Part shown: one piece after another, positions 38,595 to 47,105 of the stretch
Numbering within the stretch: the first letter of the stretch is position 1
Layout: each line of letters starts with the position of its first letter
NCBI GenBank assembly: GCA_964631945.1
Contig: CAZWAY010000014.1
Coordinates: forward strand, 27,463 to 91,462
Length of the DNA stretch: 64,000 nucleotides
Direction of reading: 5' to 3'
Source of the DNA: JABFRZ01 sp964631945
Lineage (GTDB): Bacteria; Planctomycetota; UBA1135; GCA-002686595
The notes under the pieces: generated by a model
Database searches by the model: none
The model's input: only the letters and a program-made list of their open reading frames with translations
Told to the model about the DNA's origin: nothing
Position numbers and translations under genes: made by a program

Positions 38595-38775
38595 GCTAGC
38601 AGGCCGTTGAAAAAGTCCCGTCGCGAGGCAAAGCGCGCATCGACGGAGCTAGGAACGCGACGGAGAGACGGCGGAAGCGGCCTTCCTGGCCGCTGAGCAC
38701 GGCTCGACGAGCGTGACGACGCACCGTCGATGCGCGCGAAGCCGCAGCAGGGATCTTTTTCAACGGACTGCTAGC
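38595..38775. mobile_element. MITE-like palindromic element
   Basis: A 181-bp segment with terminal inverted repeats. The left end (38595-38619) and the right end (38750-38775, reverse complement) agree except for one substitution and one extra base, both reading inward as GCTAGCAG-CCGTTGAAAAAG. A second inner pair is perfect over 14 bp (GCGCGCATCGACGG at 38633-38646, CCGTCGATGCGCGC at 38724-38737), and a central hairpin lies at 38676-38694. CTAG flanks both sides, so a 4-bp target duplication is possible. No frame inside codes for a transposase. The TAG stop of the next gene lies in the right end. Confidence 0.7.
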
Positions 38776-40204
38776 CCTTGCGCGCCAGCCAGGTCAGGAA
38801 GCGTCCCTCGAGGGTCGGTCCGTCGAACAGGCCATGCACGTCGTCGGCCGAGAGCGGCTGGCCGTAGAGCTCACGCAGCACGGCCGGGAGATCGTCGCTC
38901 TTCACGCGCCCGAGGGTGCGCAGGAGCTCGCCGAAGCGCGCGGCCGATTCGGCCGGCTTGCCGGCGCCCTCGAGGCGCAGCCAGTGCAGGAAGGCCACGC
39001 CGTAGCAACGCACCAGTTCGAGGTAGTCGCCGAAGACCTCCGGGCTGGGCCTCTGCGCCTTGGGCCCGAGGAACGGCGCGCTCACCAGCTCCTTCTTCGA
39101 GCCGTCGTCCGATTGCAGCTCGAAACGTCCGAGCTTCTCGGCGCGCGTCGGGGCCTTCTTCCCGCTCTGCTTCTGCACCTGCGCGAGGATGCCCACGAAG
39201 TGGTCCTTGCCCTTGGTTCCGCGCCAGCGACTCTCGGCGCTGCTGGGCGGCAGGCTGCCACCGTTCGGGTTGCCGCCCGGGACGAAGATCGAGCGGCTCT
39301 GCGAGGTGCGCGCCCGTACGTCACCGTCGATGCGCGTGTCGAGTTCGCCGAACAGGTCGATCACGAGGGCATTGGCCATGCCCGAGCCGAGCGCGGGATC
39401 GAGCCCGTCCGAGTACACGTGCGCCAGCAGCGCGCGTCCCGCGGCCTGCGACACGAGCTCGGCCAGCGCGGTCGGGTTGCGGGCTCCGACCGGGATGCCC
39501 TTCCCGAAATCGCGCGGACCGGCCGAGGCGGTGTACTCCAGGGTGAGGAAGGGGATGCCGTCGGCCTGGTACTCGAGCCAGCCGGTGACCCCTTCGTTCC
39601 AGGCCGAGTTGCGCAGCGAGGGATCGAGGGCTCCGGCCACGCAGGTGAACTCCACGAACTCCGCACGGCGCGGGAAGAGCACCATGGGCGCTCCGGCGAG
39701 GTCGCGGTTCACGCCGAAGAGGCCGCCCTTGCGGAGTTCGGCCCGGAACCCCTCCAGCGCGGCACGAACCTCTTCCGTCGCGCCGGCCGCCTCGGCCAGG
39801 TCGGCCCCGGCCAGCTGGCGATTGGCGAAGGACTTCGCGCTCAGGCCGCCCAGCCAATCGCTCAGGGGGTCGTCCTTGCGCTTGTCCGGAGCGCCGTTCG
39901 GCGTCCACTTGCCCTGGGCCCAGCCCGCGAAGCCCTGCTGGGTATCCACCAGTGCGATCAGCGCCGCGCGCGCCTCTTCGGTGGCCTTGCCGTCCCGGAG
40001 CGCGCCGACGGGCAGGTACACGTCGAAGAGCCCCACGGCCAGGTGCGCGAAGGAGCGCTGGAGAACGTCGCGCACACCCTTCGGCTCCTGGATCTCGTTG
40101 CGCTGCAGCCAGCGCTGGGCGATCTCGTCGTAGAGGAGGTCGTCCTGGGCCCAGACCCCCATCTGGAGCGCCAGCGCCGCTGCGCCCGTCAATACGAGTT
40201 TCAT
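38771..40204 (-). CDS. Secreted protein of unknown function
   Basis: A 477-residue protein with a clear signal peptide (KLVLTGAAALALQMGVWAQ, cleavage near residue 20). The mature part is mostly soluble, with no transmembrane helix, no repeats and no recognised catalytic motif. Trp-rich stretches (QGFAGWAQGKW, DPLSDWLGGL) and the segment EYQADGIPFLTLEYTASAG may help in homology searches. I do not recognise the family. ATG 40204 starts the signal peptide; the frame open upstream is not coding-like. Its final codon falls within the right inverted repeat of the MITE-like element. Confidence 0.65.
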   Translation of the reverse strand: MKLVLTGAAALALQMGVWAQDDLLYDEIAQRWLQRNEIQEPKGVRDVLQRSFAHLAVGLFDVYLPVGALRDGKATEEARAALIALVDTQQGFAGWAQGKWTPNGAPDKRKDDPLSDWLGGLSAKSFANRQLAGADLAEAAGATEEVRAALEGFRAELRKGGLFGVNRDLAGAPMVLFPRRAEFVEFTCVAGALDPSLRNSAWNEGVTGWLEYQADGIPFLTLEYTASAGPRDFGKGIPVGARNPTALAELVSQAAGRALLAHVYSDGLDPALGSGMANALVIDLFGELDTRIDGDVRARTSQSRSIFVPGGNPNGGSLPPSSAESRWRGTKGKDHFVGILAQVQKQSGKKAPTRAEKLGRFELQSDDGSKKELVSAPFLGPKAQRPSPEVFGDYLELVRCYGVAFLHWLRLEGAGKPAESAARFGELLRTLGRVKSDDLPAVLRELYGQPLSADDVHGLFDGPTLEGRFLTWLARKG

Positions 40205-40460
40205 GGTCCTGCCTGTTCCTGCCTGGAGCCTGTCCTCCGACTGTCCGCTCCGGTCTGCCAACCGGAGTCCCTGCCGGGCGCGCGGAGTCGTCGGCGACCG
40301 GAGACCGGCCGCCGGCAACAAGGACGCCGCGGACCCGCACTCGATCGACCAATTGCCGACAATCCGATGAGTTTTTTCCGTTCCCGAATGGACGAGCCCC
40401 CTCGGCGCCGGTTTCGGACTCCCGCCGAAGATCCGTGCGGGGCCTTCGAGCGGGCGGCCC

Positions 40461-42392
40461 TCAGCGGACGTAGCCGAGCGAGCGCAAGTGCTCTAGGGTG
40501 ACCGGATCGAGTTCGATCAGCGCTCGTTCCCGCGCGGGATAGCGGTCGGGGAATGCGGAGAGCACCGCTCGCAGCTCCGCCGACGGGCCGTCAGGGATGG
40601 GCGAGCGCTCGAGCGGGTCCTCGCTCAGGTGGTAGACCTCGGTCCGGCTCGGCCCCTGGATCGCCTTCCACCCGTTCTGGCGCAGGGCGAGGAGGTCGAA
40701 GCCGGGGGCGCGCTCCTCGGCGAAGGCCGAGTTCGGGAAGGGCCGCTCGCCACGCAGCGCGGGGAGCAGCGATTCGCCCGCGAGTCCCGGCGGCAGGGGC
40801 AAGCCGGCCAGCTCGAGTACTGTGGGGAGGACATCGATGGAGCGCACGGTGTCCTCCACGACGCGCCCTGGCGTCAATCGCCCCGGCGCCCGCACGAAGA
40901 GTGGCACGCGCAGGAGGTCCTCGTGCAGTCGCCCGCCGTGGTGGACGCGGTGGGTAGCGGCGTCGAAGCCCTCGCCGTGATCGGCCGTGACGACCCACAA
41001 CGCGTCGGCGCCGACCAGGGGCGTGAGCGTGGCTTCGAGCTCGGGCAGCAGTCGCTCGAGCGCTGCCACGCGCCCCAGGTACAGGGCGCGGAAGTACTCC
41101 AGGTCCTGCTGGGAGGCACGCACGAGTTCTTCCGGGTGCACCGAGAGGCGCCCGCGGAACTCGGGCGAGGGCGGCTCGTGCGCGGCCCGTACTCCGTCGT
41201 CGAGATCCGGGTCGTAGAGGTAGTAGTCGTGCACCTGATAGGTGTGCAGGAAGAGGAAGCGCGGTCCGGGGCCGGCGCTCGCGGCCCACGCGCGCGCGGC
41301 TTCGAGCACCCCGGCCAGTCCGACCTGCTCGTCCACCGTGCGCACCAACCAGCGCCACGGGAGATAGCGGTTCTTGGCGATCCTCCAGAGCAGCGGGGTA
41401 TGCACGCCGAAGGGCGCGAAGCGCCGCTCGCAGCTCGAGTCGAAGACCTGGAAGCCCTGGTCGAGGCGGTGTGCCGCGCCCACGAACGCGCCGCCCGTGA
41501 AGGCGCCGGTGACGTAGCCCTGCGCGCGCAACAGCTCGGCCAGGGTGGTCACGTCCTCGGCCAGGGCCGTGGCCGCGCCCACCGCGCCGTGCTGTGAGGG
41601 CAGGAGTCCGGTCAAGAGCGAGCTCACCGCCGGCAGCGTCCAGGGCGCGGCAGCCACGCATTGGCGGAACTCCACGCCGCCGCGCGCGAACTCGGCCAGC
41701 GCGCCGCCGGGCCGCACCGCGTCCGCACGCAGCGTGTCGATCACGAGCAGCACCACGCCCGGATGTGGGCTCGCCGCGGGCGGGGGGGGCGGGAGTTCCG
41801 GTCGCCGGGGAGCACCCGGCTCGAACTGCGCTGCGAAGAGCAGCGCGAGCGCGCTCAGTCCCGCTCCGGCCCACGCGCCGGACGGTTTCGCCCGCGCGGC
41901 GAGGACGAGCCACGCGAGCGGTACGGCGCAGGCTCCGATCCGGATCCACGGGCTCTCGGTGAGTCGTGCCGCGAGCCAGGCCCAGGCCGGGAGGCTCGCG
42001 ATGGGGCCGAGGCTTGCCCAGGCGCTCGATCCACCGCGCCCGAGCGACCGGCTCGTGACGATCGTCAGGACGAGCCCCGCGAGCCCGAGGAGGGCGGCGA
42101 GTCCGAGGCCGAGTCCCCGCGCGGGTCCGACGAGATCCTTGGAAGCAACCGAGGCCGCCTCGAGGCCGAGCGCGCCCCCCAGCACCAGCGCGGGCCCGAG
42201 CGCGGGGCGTCCGAACCACGCGCCCAAGCCCCCCGCGACGAGTCCCGTTGCGGCGCCCGCCGCGAGGGTCGCGAGGACCAGCACCCCCGGCGTGCGCGCG
42301 AGCCCGCTGGCCGCCCAGTCCGAGAGGGCGAGCACGAGCCCGGCCCCGATTCCGGCGAAGCGGGCCCCTCGGCGCAGTGCGATGCGGTCCAA
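40461..42392 (-). CDS. Membrane sulfatase-like/phosphotransferase of the alkaline phosphatase superfamily
   Basis: A 643-residue protein. About five transmembrane helices (residues 10-190) are followed by an extracytoplasmic alkaline-phosphatase-fold domain beginning VVLLVIDTLRADAV, with metal-binding TADHGEGFD and HHGGRLHEDL. At the nucleophile position, where sulfatases carry Cys or Ser (C/S-x-P-x-R), the sequence is PWTLPAVSSLLTG, placing a threonine as in lipoteichoic-acid synthase-type phosphotransferases. It may therefore transfer a phospho group instead of hydrolysing sulfate esters. The start is TTG 42392, 10 nt after a TAGTCT box. Confidence 0.82.
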   Translation of the reverse strand: MDRIALRRGARFAGIGAGLVLALSDWAASGLARTPGVLVLATLAAGAATGLVAGGLGAWFGRPALGPALVLGGALGLEAASVASKDLVGPARGLGLGLAALLGLAGLVLTIVTSRSLGRGGSSAWASLGPIASLPAWAWLAARLTESPWIRIGACAVPLAWLVLAARAKPSGAWAGAGLSALALLFAAQFEPGAPRRPELPPPPPAASPHPGVVLLVIDTLRADAVRPGGALAEFARGGVEFRQCVAAAPWTLPAVSSLLTGLLPSQHGAVGAATALAEDVTTLAELLRAQGYVTGAFTGGAFVGAAHRLDQGFQVFDSSCERRFAPFGVHTPLLWRIAKNRYLPWRWLVRTVDEQVGLAGVLEAARAWAASAGPGPRFLFLHTYQVHDYYLYDPDLDDGVRAAHEPPSPEFRGRLSVHPEELVRASQQDLEYFRALYLGRVAALERLLPELEATLTPLVGADALWVVTADHGEGFDAATHRVHHGGRLHEDLLRVPLFVRAPGRLTPGRVVEDTVRSIDVLPTVLELAGLPLPPGLAGESLLPALRGERPFPNSAFAEERAPGFDLLALRQNGWKAIQGPSRTEVYHLSEDPLERSPIPDGPSAELRAVLSAFPDRYPARERALIELDPVTLEHLRSLGYVR

Positions 42393-42402
42393 ACGGGCCG
42401 CA

Positions 42403-42408
42403 AGACTA
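42403..42408 (-). promoter_or_regulatory. -10-like TAGTCT box before a TTG start
   Basis: On the minus strand TAGTCT ends 10 nt before the TTG at 42392. It is the second TTG start in the window with this arrangement. Confidence 0.4.
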
Positions 42409-42554
42409 CCCGTCGAGCGGGTAAGGAGCCCGTTCGATCCGCTCTAGGCCCTTTGATCCTGGCGCGTCTCATGATCGACTGCGTAGGTACACGGCTCGAC
42501 CCGGACAGGGTCGACCGCGCTCCCCACTCGTCAACGGAATCGATCCATCACACC

Positions 42555-43115
42555 ATGAAGTTCGGAATCGTCCTTGCCGCGCTCGGCCTGCTGGCCGCGC
42601 CCGCTCTGGCCCGCCTCGCGGGTCCCGCCCAGGAAACAGCCAAGGTCGGGGCGAAGATCCCGGCCTTCACGGCCCAGGCCGTCTCCATCGTCGATTCGAC
42701 CAGCGTGCCCGTGCCGACCGCCTACATGATCGTGGGCGTCAACTGCGGAGCGACGCCGGCCTACGAGAAGCGCTTCAAGGCCGTCGAGGACGAGTTCCGC
42801 GCCAAGGGCGTGGACTTCTTCTGGGTCTTCCCGAACAAGACCGAATCGCTCGAGGCCAAGCAGGCCTGGATGAAGAAGGTGGGCCTGAAGGGCGCCATGA
42901 TCGACGACGTGGGGGCCAAGATCGCCAAGGCCCTCGAGTGCAAGCAAACCGCCCAGGTGATCCTGACCGACAAGGCCGGGAACATCGTCTTCCGCGGCGG
43001 CATCGACGACAGCCGCAGCGAGGCCGAGGTCAAGCGCCGCCACCTGGCGCTCGCGATCCAGGAGACCCTGGCCGGCAAGCCGGTCAGCGTGACCAGCGCC
43101 AAGGCCTTTGGTTGA
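42555..43115 (+). CDS. Secreted redoxin-domain protein (thioredoxin fold, single cysteine site)
   Basis: A 186-residue exported protein; residues 1-19 are a signal peptide (KFGIVLAALGLLAAPALA). The rest is a thioredoxin fold related to the AhpC/redoxin group, with VGVNCGATPAYEKRFKAV at the usual active-site position. Only one cysteine is present there, and a second sits far downstream (LECKQTAQ). It may be a one-cysteine peroxiredoxin-like or structural relative. It is followed by strong inverted repeats (43132-43196), then the selenoprotein gene in the same direction, suggesting linked roles in periplasmic thiol chemistry. Confidence 0.78.
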   Translation: MKFGIVLAALGLLAAPALARLAGPAQETAKVGAKIPAFTAQAVSIVDSTSVPVPTAYMIVGVNCGATPAYEKRFKAVEDEFRAKGVDFFWVFPNKTESLEAKQAWMKKVGLKGAMIDDVGAKIAKALECKQTAQVILTDKAGNIVFRGGIDDSRSEAEVKRRHLALAIQETLAGKPVSVTSAKAFG

Positions 43116-43131
43116 GGGGTCAAGGCCTAGA

Positions 43132-43149
43132 CACCGTCGGTCGACGGTG
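43132..43149. repeat. 8-bp perfect inverted repeat
   Basis: CACCGTCG (43132-43139) pairs with CGACGGTG (43142-43149) around a 2-nt centre. A palindrome this tight could be a binding site for a dimeric protein or the base of a hairpin between the redoxin gene and the UGA-containing gene. Confidence 0.5.
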
Positions 43150-43157
43150 ACGTCCAG

Positions 43158-43196
43158 CCGGGCCGCGGGGGCGGAAAGCCGCTCCCTGCGGCCCGG
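43158..43196. terminator. Hairpin after the redoxin gene, terminator candidate
   Basis: CCGGGCCGC at 43158-43166 pairs with GCGGCCCGG at 43188-43196, and the loop itself can form a small GCGG/CCGC stem. A short T-containing tail (TCCTTT) follows. It lies 42 bp after the redoxin stop and before the thioredoxin-like gene, so it may stop or attenuate read-through. Confidence 0.5.
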
Positions 43197-43272
43197 TCCT
43201 TTCCAGGGCGGGCCCGCTGCCCTAGCCTGGAGTCTTGCGGCACGTCCGCCGCGCAACCCCGAGGGAATCTCC

Positions 43273-44307
43273 ATGATGCGTCTCCTCACGGCTCTCGCCC
43301 TCACGGTCGGGGCCTCCACCGCCAGCGCCCAGGTCGGCCAGAAGGCGGACCTCGACGTCGTGCAGTGGCTCAACACGCCGCCGATCACGGCCGATCAGCT
43401 CCAGGGCCACGCAGTCCTGGTCGAAGTCTTCCGCACCTGGTGAGGCCCCTGCCTGGGCCTCGTTCCGACCCTCTCCTCGAAGTGGGACAAGGGTCAGGAA
43501 AAGGGCCTGGTCGTCATCGGCGTGACCGATGAATCGCCGGAGCTGGTGCAAGAGTGGATCGCGCGCGCCAAGCCGACGTATCCGATCGCGGTGACGCGCG
43601 GCGCGTTCGAGAGTCAGATCAAGGTTCCGCACTTCCCGTACTGCGCCGTGATCGGTCCGGACGGGAACATCGCCTACGCGGGCAACTCAGGCATGGAGGA
43701 GGGCCGTCTCGGCGACGCGCTCGCCGCCGCCAAGAAGGCACCGCTGTGGCCCAAGTCCCTGGCCAAGCTGACCAAGGCGATGATGGGGGATCCCATCAAG
43801 GCCTACGCCGAGCTGAAGAAGCTGGTCGAGGGTGGCAAGATCGCCGAGGACGACCGCCCCTACGTGGACGGCTTCGTGGCCTACCTCGAAGGCCAGGCGC
43901 AGGGTGCGCTGAACGAGGCCAGGACCTTCTTCCAGAGCGGCCACGTGTTCAAGGCGCTCAAGAAGGTCGAGGGCTATGCCCTGGCGCAGCCTGCCTTCCC
44001 CTCCAGCGCGGACAGTGCCGCGCTGCAGAAGGAGCTGCAGGCGCTGCCCGACTTCAAGAAGGAGCTCGCCGGCGGTGAGGCCTACCTCGCGGCCGAGATG
44101 CTCGAGAAGGAGAAGGAGTTCCTGGACGCCTTCGAGGGCTACAAGTCGGTCTCCAAGAAGTTCGCCGGCACCAAGATCGCGGACAACGCCAAGGCCAAGG
44201 CCGAGCGCCTACGGACCGATGGCATGCCGGGCTACGAACCCGCCTGCGAGAGCTGCGGCCAGGCCGGACGGGCCTGCGCCAAGCACAAGAAGGACGTCAA
44301 GCTCTAG
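43273..44307 (+). CDS. Thioredoxin-like selenoprotein candidate: in-frame UGA in a U-G-P-C active site
   Basis: One reading frame runs from ATG 43273 to TAG 44305-44307 (344 residues) and is interrupted only by a TGA at 43441-43443, codon 57. The signal peptide is residues 1-20 (MMRLLTALALTVGASTASAQ). The frame reads LVEVFRTW, then the UGA, then GPCLGLVPTLSSKW: the UGA replaces exactly the first cysteine of the CGPC motif of TlpA-type thioredoxins. GLVVIGVTDES and VPHFPYCAVIGPDGNI (cis-proline side) continue the fold. A Lys-rich helical tail follows, ending CESCGQAGRACAKHKK. A UGA that simply stopped translation would leave a 56-residue useless product. An apparent gene at 43522 is only the downstream part. 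Confidence 0.85.
43441..43461 (+). promoter_or_regulatory. Hairpin overlapping the in-frame UGA (SECIS candidate)
   Basis: GAGGCCC (43442-43448, including the last two bases of the UGA) pairs perfectly with GGGCCTC (43455-43461), loop CTGCCT. A second weaker stem, GACCC (43467-43471) with GGGTC (43491-43495), would present a loop guanine about 36 nt after the UGA, within the range known for bacterial SECIS elements. Which structure is used cannot be decided by eye. Confidence 0.4.
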
Positions 44308-44350
44308 CAGTCCCTCCGCCAGGGCGTCCGCCCGCGCGGGTTCGCCCGCA

Positions 44351-44385
44351 CACGGCCTCCGCCGGTTCTGCCGTCGGGGGCCGTG
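44351..44385. terminator. Hairpin between convergent genes
   Basis: CACGGCC (44351-44357) pairs with GGCCGTG (44379-44385), extended by imperfect pairing of the inner CTCCGCCGG and CCGTCGGGG. It lies in the 93-bp gap between the convergent stops at 44307 and 44401, the place for a bidirectional terminator. No long T-run is present, as is usual at this GC content. Confidence 0.4.
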
Positions 44386-44400
44386 CTCGTTCCTGCGACC

Positions 44401-45510
44401 TCAGTCCGTCTGCTCGCTGCGCAGGCGCGCGGCGAGCGCGCGCGCGAGCAACGCGTGCCCCGTGGCGTTCGGGTGGATCGGGTCCTCGGCGCGGATGCGC
44501 AGTCCCGTCAGACCCTCGGCCCGGAAGGCCGCGCGCGGATCGACCACGTCGAAGCCGCGCGCCTCGGCCAGGGCGCGCACCAGGTCGAGCCCCTGGTCGA
44601 TGAGCGGGTCGTCCTCGAGGTAGGGGATCAGCAAAACGGTCACGGCGAAGGCGTGCGCGCGCGCGAGGTCGGCCAGGCGGCCGAAGGTGTGCTGGAGGCG
44701 TCCGAGCCGGCGCTCGCTGGCGTACCAGCGCGGCGGGATGCGGCGCGTGGCCAGGTCCTGCTCGGCCGGCGGCTGGCGTTCGACGGCCGCGCGCAGCACG
44801 GCGACCCGCGCGGCGAACTCGGGCGCCAGCGGCTCGATCTCGGAGGCGAAGGCGCGCGCGTAGGCCTCCTCGAGGTTGCGCTCGAACAGCGCGCGCTTCT
44901 GGGCCTTCTCGCTGCGCTGCACGTGCAGCCACTGCGCCAGGCGCGAGTGGTACAGCGGGTTCGCGCGGTCCTCGGGCAGGAAGGGCGTCTCCATCGACAT
45001 CGAGACCACGCCCAGGTCGTTGACGCAGAAGCCCACCAGCACGCGCTCGGGCGCGAAGGCCAGGCCCAGGTCCTCGAGCGTGGCGACTTCCTGGGCCGTG
45101 TCGTAGCCGCCGAGCCCGAGGTCGAGCACGTCCACGCGCGGATCGAGCGCGCGCAGCTCCACTTCGAGCAGGGCCGGCCAGGTCTCCGGGTAGGCGAGGT
45201 CGTTGCCGAAGGTGACCGAGTCGCCGAGCGCGACGAGGCGCGTGCGTCCGGCGCTCTCGGGCGCGCGCTCTGGCCCGCGGAAACCGTGGGCGTTGACCTC
45301 CACCAGCGTGCCCCAGCCCTCGCCGCGCGCGTCCGGGACCAGCTCGTAGCCGCGTCCAGGCGCGGACGAGGCGCGCACCAGCTGCACGCGCCCGCGCAGC
45401 GCGTCCTCCAGCGGATCGAAGCCGGCCAGGCGCAGGATCGCCTCGGCGCCGAGGAAGGCGAGCGCGAGCGAGCCCACGCCCACCAGGAGTTTCGGCGCCG
45501 CGCCCCTCAT
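44401..45510 (-). CDS. SGNH/GDSL-family hydrolase
   Basis: A 369-residue protein with an N-terminal hydrophobic anchor (LLVGVGSLALAFLGAEAIL). The SGNH blocks are block I ALGDSVTFGNDL near residue 95 (nucleophile serine), a glycine in GLGGYDTAQ, the asparagine in FCVNDLG, and block V DPIHPNATGH near residue 350. Members hydrolyse esters or O-acetyl groups. The first-helix anchor suggests periplasmic action on envelope polymers. The ATG at 45510 overlaps the stop of the M28 peptidase gene (4 bp), so both are made from one message. Confidence 0.85.
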   Translation of the reverse strand: MRGAAPKLLVGVGSLALAFLGAEAILRLAGFDPLEDALRGRVQLVRASSAPGRGYELVPDARGEGWGTLVEVNAHGFRGPERAPESAGRTRLVALGDSVTFGNDLAYPETWPALLEVELRALDPRVDVLDLGLGGYDTAQEVATLEDLGLAFAPERVLVGFCVNDLGVVSMSMETPFLPEDRANPLYHSRLAQWLHVQRSEKAQKRALFERNLEEAYARAFASEIEPLAPEFAARVAVLRAAVERQPPAEQDLATRRIPPRWYASERRLGRLQHTFGRLADLARAHAFAVTVLLIPYLEDDPLIDQGLDLVRALAEARGFDVVDPRAAFRAEGLTGLRIRAEDPIHPNATGHALLARALAARLRSEQTD

Positions 45511-47105
45511 CCGCCGCCGCGCGCAGCGCCGGCCTGCACGGCCGAGCTGGACGCGTTCTCCTTCGCTTCCGGCGGGGGCAGCGGCTTGCGCGGCAGCTTC
45601 TCGGCGCGCATCGCCGCGTGGTACGCGAACGAGGCCAGGATCACCGCCGCCTGGCGCGCGTCGCTCGGGTGGATGCGCTCGAGGGTGTCCATGTTGGTGT
45701 GGTGCGAGCGCGTGCCGTAGTCGAGCGGGTCCTGGATGAACTGGAACCCGGGCAGGCCCAGGCCTTCGAACGAGAGGTGGTCGGTGCCGCCGGTGTCCTT
45801 GATCGTCACGGTGGTGGCGCCGAGGTCGTGGAACGGCGCCAGCCAGGCCTCGAAGATCGGCCGGCAGGCGGCATTGCCCTGAGCGTAGATCCCGCGGATC
45901 CGTCCGCCGCCGTTGTCCAGGTTGAAGTAGGCCGCCAGGGCGGCGTGTTCGGGGGTGAAGGCGCGCGACTCACGCTCGCCGAAGTGCTGCTTGGCATAGC
46001 CCTTCGAGCCCAGCAGGCCCTGTTCCTCGCCGGTCCACAGCGCCACGCGGATGGTGCGGCGCGGCTTCAGGCCCGCCGCCACCAGGATGCGCGCGGCCTC
46101 CATGGCCACCACCGAGCCGATGGCGTTGTCGGTCGCGCCCGTGGCCGGGTGCCAGGAGTCGAAGTGGCCGCCGATCATCACGACCTCCTGCGCCAGGTCG
46201 CTGCCGGGGATCTCGGCCAGCACGTTGTAGCCCTGCAGGTCGTCGGCGTGGAAGGTCGTGCGCACGTCCACGGCCAGCTCGACCTTCTCGCCCTTCTGCA
46301 GCAGGCGTGCGATGCGGTTCCACTGCTCGGTCGCGACCACGAGCTGGGGCAGGGCGCGCTCCTCCTTCGGATCGCGCGAGCCTCCGCTGCCGAGCGTGAT
46401 CACGCCGTAGTCCTTGCGCGCGCCGCCGTCGGTCTCGAGCACGCACAGCGCGCCCTCTTCCTTCAGCATGGCGCGCAGCTTCTCGGAGACCTCGCGCCGG
46501 CGCGCGGAATCGGCGCGGCGCGTGCTGCGCTCGGCGTCGGCGCTGCTCGGCTCGCCGACCTCGAACAGCTCCTTCAGGTCGGCCTCGTCGTGGCGCTCGG
46601 CCAGCGGCTCGAAGGGCGAGGGCACCTCGCGCACACGCCCGCTGAGCACGATGCGTCCGGCCAGCTTGCCACTGTACTGTTCGAGGTCGGCCACGGACTC
46701 CGCTTCCACCAGGATCGGCTCGCCCACCAGCGGCGCCGCCAGGCCGCTGGTCCAGGCCTTGGGGATCGCGATCAACGGCATGTAGATCGGCGCGGTCATC
46801 TCCAGCGTGCACTTCTCGAAGGACCAGCCCAGGCCGAACTCGCCCCAGGCTTCCAGGCGCGCGTCCTGGAGGCCGTGCGCGGCGAGGCGTTCCTTGGCCC
46901 ACTGCAGCGCGCGGCGCTCCTGCGGCGAGTTCGTCAGGCGCGGCCCGTAGCGGTCCGTCAGCCACCACAGCGTGTCCATCAGCTGCGAGCGCTCGAAGCC
47001 CTCCTCGCGGATGCGCATCACGGCTTCGTGGTCGACCGGTTCCTGGGGATGCGCGGGCGCAGCGAGCAGGGGCAGGGAGACGAGCGCGAGCAGGGGAAGG
47101 CGCAT
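45507..47105 (-). CDS. Secreted M28-family zinc metallopeptidase
   Basis: A 532-residue exported aminopeptidase/carboxypeptidase-like enzyme. Signal peptide: residues 1-22 (RLPLLALVSLPLLAAPAHP). Zinc ligands and catalytic residues are in order: GGHFDSWHPATGATDNAIG (His, Asp), WTGEEQGLLGS (catalytic Glu pair), FNLDNGGG, and the late SHHTNMDT histidine. A protease-associated-like insertion lies around residues 120-300. ATG 47105 starts the signal peptide; upstream open frame is not coding-like. Divergent from the ECF sigma gene with a 189-bp gap. Confidence 0.9.
   Translation of the reverse strand: MRLPLLALVSLPLLAAPAHPQEPVDHEAVMRIREEGFERSQLMDTLWWLTDRYGPRLTNSPQERRALQWAKERLAAHGLQDARLEAWGEFGLGWSFEKCTLEMTAPIYMPLIAIPKAWTSGLAAPLVGEPILVEAESVADLEQYSGKLAGRIVLSGRVREVPSPFEPLAERHDEADLKELFEVGEPSSADAERSTRRADSARRREVSEKLRAMLKEEGALCVLETDGGARKDYGVITLGSGGSRDPKEERALPQLVVATEQWNRIARLLQKGEKVELAVDVRTTFHADDLQGYNVLAEIPGSDLAQEVVMIGGHFDSWHPATGATDNAIGSVVAMEAARILVAAGLKPRRTIRVALWTGEEQGLLGSKGYAKQHFGERESRAFTPEHAALAAYFNLDNGGGRIRGIYAQGNAACRPIFEAWLAPFHDLGATTVTIKDTGGTDHLSFEGLGLPGFQFIQDPLDYGTRSHHTNMDTLERIHPSDARQAAVILASFAYHAAMRAEKLPRKPLPPPEAKENASSSAVQAGAARGGG

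Noticed and set aside
40205..40460. Possible gene between the secreted protein and the sulfatase gene
   Set aside because: The plus-strand frames are short and antisense-like; no start signal or domain was seen.
42555..43115. Second selenoprotein candidate in the redoxin gene
   Set aside because: Its active-site-like position is coded by TGC with no in-frame UGA.
43522..44307. A separate 261-residue gene starting at ATG 43522
   Set aside because: This is just the first ATG after the UGA; the thioredoxin fold begins upstream in the same frame, so it is treated as the second part of the selenoprotein gene.
44308..44400. Possible tRNA or small RNA in the convergent gap
   Set aside because: The hairpin present lacks tRNA features and fits better as a bidirectional terminator.
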